Assembly: GCA_025350425.1 (NCBI GenBank)
Contig: JANXXW010000385.1
Location: 1-6,947 of the forward strand
From: Rhodospirillales bacterium
GTDB lineage: Bacteria > Pseudomonadota > Alphaproteobacteria > Acetobacterales > Acetobacteraceae
Direction of reading: 5' to 3'
Length of the DNA: 6,947 nt
Made by a program: the position numbers and the translations under genes. Below the pieces are notes generated by a model. The model ran no database searches and was not told the origin of the DNA. It saw only the letters and a list, made by a program, of their open reading frames with translations. Positions within the stretch are counted from its first letter, which is position 1, and each line of letters opens with the position of its first letter. Below, piece after piece: positions 6,149 through 6,947 of this stretch.

Positions 6149-6947
6149 GCAAGGGGGAGTTGCGCGCGCTTCTGCCGGGCTGGATCTGGCTGATCCTGTT
6201 CGTCGCCTGCCCGGCAGCGCTGCTTCTGGTCATCGCGCTGGCCACCACCGGCGATGGCGTGCCGCCCTACACGATGGGCCTGGACGCCGCCAACTTCGCT
6301 GCCGTCCTGACCGACCCGTTCTACGCCGGAGCTTTCGTGAGCAGCATCCGCATAGCCGGCATCTCGGCGCTGCTGTGCCTGCTACTGGGGTTTCCGTTGG
6401 CGTCCGCCATCGCCCGCCAGCCGCCCGCGCGCCGTCCGGTGCTGCTGCTCGGCCTGATGCTGCCGTTCTGGACTGGCTTCCTGCTCCGCATCGCGGCCCT
6501 GGTCGGGCTGATGCGCGACGATGGCTGGATCAACGCGGCGACGGGGTTGCTCGGGATTCCGCCGATCCCGATGCTGCACACCGACTTCGCCATGTATGTC
6601 GGCATCGTCTACGCCTACCTGCCGTTCATGGTGCTGCCGTTACAGGCGCGGCTGGCCTCGCTCGACCCCGCCTTGGAGGAAGCGGCCCGCGATCTTGGCG
6701 CAACGACAGCGCGGGTGTTCGCCGAAATCACCTGGCCGTTGGCGTTGCCGGGGGTGCTGGCCGGGTTCGCCCTGGTGTTCGTGCCGGCGATGGGCGAGTA
6801 CGTCATCCCAGAGCTGCTGGGCGGCGGCGCGTCGCAGACCATGGGCCGGGTGATCTGGAGCGAATTCTTCGACAACCACGACTGGCCACGGGCCGCCGCC
6901 CTGGCCGTGTTGCTGCTGGTGTTGCTGCTGGCCCCGATCGCGCTGGC
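6121..6947 (+). CDS. potH: Polyamine ABC transporter permease, PotH-type (3' end outside the window)
   Basis: The frame stays open to the window edge and gives 275 residues of an inner-membrane permease that moves polyamines. Hydrophobic spans are visible at about 20-41, 72-98, 107-131, 156-175, 207-229 and from 258 on. The cytoplasmic EAA loop that docks the ATPase is intact: L-E-E-A-A-R-D-L-G (185-193), then I203 and L-P (209-210). The stretch VFVPAMGEYVIPELLGG (219-235) and GRVIWSEFFDNHDWPRA (242-258) are characteristic of PotH. The start is uncertain. GTG 6121 overlaps the potF-like gene by 28 bases and gives a basic N-terminus (QKRRLGKGE). TTG 6160 lies directly against the purine run AGGGGGAG, which is too close to serve it well. 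No ATPase gene lies between the binding protein and this permease, unlike E. coli potFGHI. Confidence 0.9.
   Translation, partial: MGAVQKRRLGKGELRALLPGWIWLILFVACPAALLLVIALATTGDGVPPYTMGLDAANFAAVLTDPFYAGAFVSSIRIAGISALLCLLLGFPLASAIARQPPARRPVLLLGLMLPFWTGFLLRIAALVGLMRDDGWINAATGLLGIPPIPMLHTDFAMYVGIVYAYLPFMVLPLQARLASLDPALEEAARDLGATTARVFAEITWPLALPGVLAGFALVFVPAMGEYVIPELLGGGASQTMGRVIWSEFFDNHDWPRAAALAVLLLVLLLAPIAL

Noticed and set aside
6521..6853. Plus-strand 110-codon frame
   Set aside because: Cysteine, arginine and serine-rich shadow inside the potH frame, which carries an intact EAA loop.

Overview
The window is GC-rich and typical of an alphaproteobacterium. DsbB, a COQ7-type ubiquinone hydroxylase, a short HNH nuclease, GluQRS and Pot-type polyamine transport genes suggest Rhodospirillales/Acetobacteraceae, but this is inferred from gene content and codon bias, not from a marker gene. 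No rRNA, tRNA, CRISPR array or insertion sequence was found.

Layout. Bases 1-197 (minus strand) hold the N-terminal part of a glutathione S-transferase, cut by the window edge. Divergent from it is a two-gene operon, dsbB (254-760) and coq7 (757-1302), joined by an ATGA stop/start overlap. DsbB reoxidises DsbA and passes the electrons to ubiquinone, and COQ7 makes ubiquinone, so the pair is functionally coherent. Next comes a lysine-rich, largely helical protein of 488 aa (1377-2843) with one long hydrophobic stretch in its middle; I do not recognise it. About 650 bases without an obvious large gene follow. On the minus strand they hold a possible 56-aa two-helix membrane protein (3162-3332) and an overlapping 23-codon ORF (3316-3387). 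An HNH endonuclease (3496-4056) is also on the minus strand. A 134-base gap separates it from the divergent gluQRS (4191-5066). That gap has a candidate promoter, three AGTCTG repeats spaced exactly 17 bases apart, and a perfect inverted repeat whose right arm contains the gluQRS start codon. gluQRS overlaps a polyamine-binding protein gene (potF-like, 5054-6148), which runs into a potH-like permease gene (from about 6121, cut at the right edge).

The two ends (dsbB-coq7 and gluQRS-pot) look like ordinary conserved chromosomal genes. The middle, about 1303-4190, is less GC-rich. For example, 3301-3360 is 25/60 G+C against 42/60 in 5341-5400. It holds the least explained material. The best candidates for something undescribed are the 488-aa protein, the small membrane ORF with its odd start region, and the structured gluQRS leader. 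None is strong enough to name as a new system from sequence alone.
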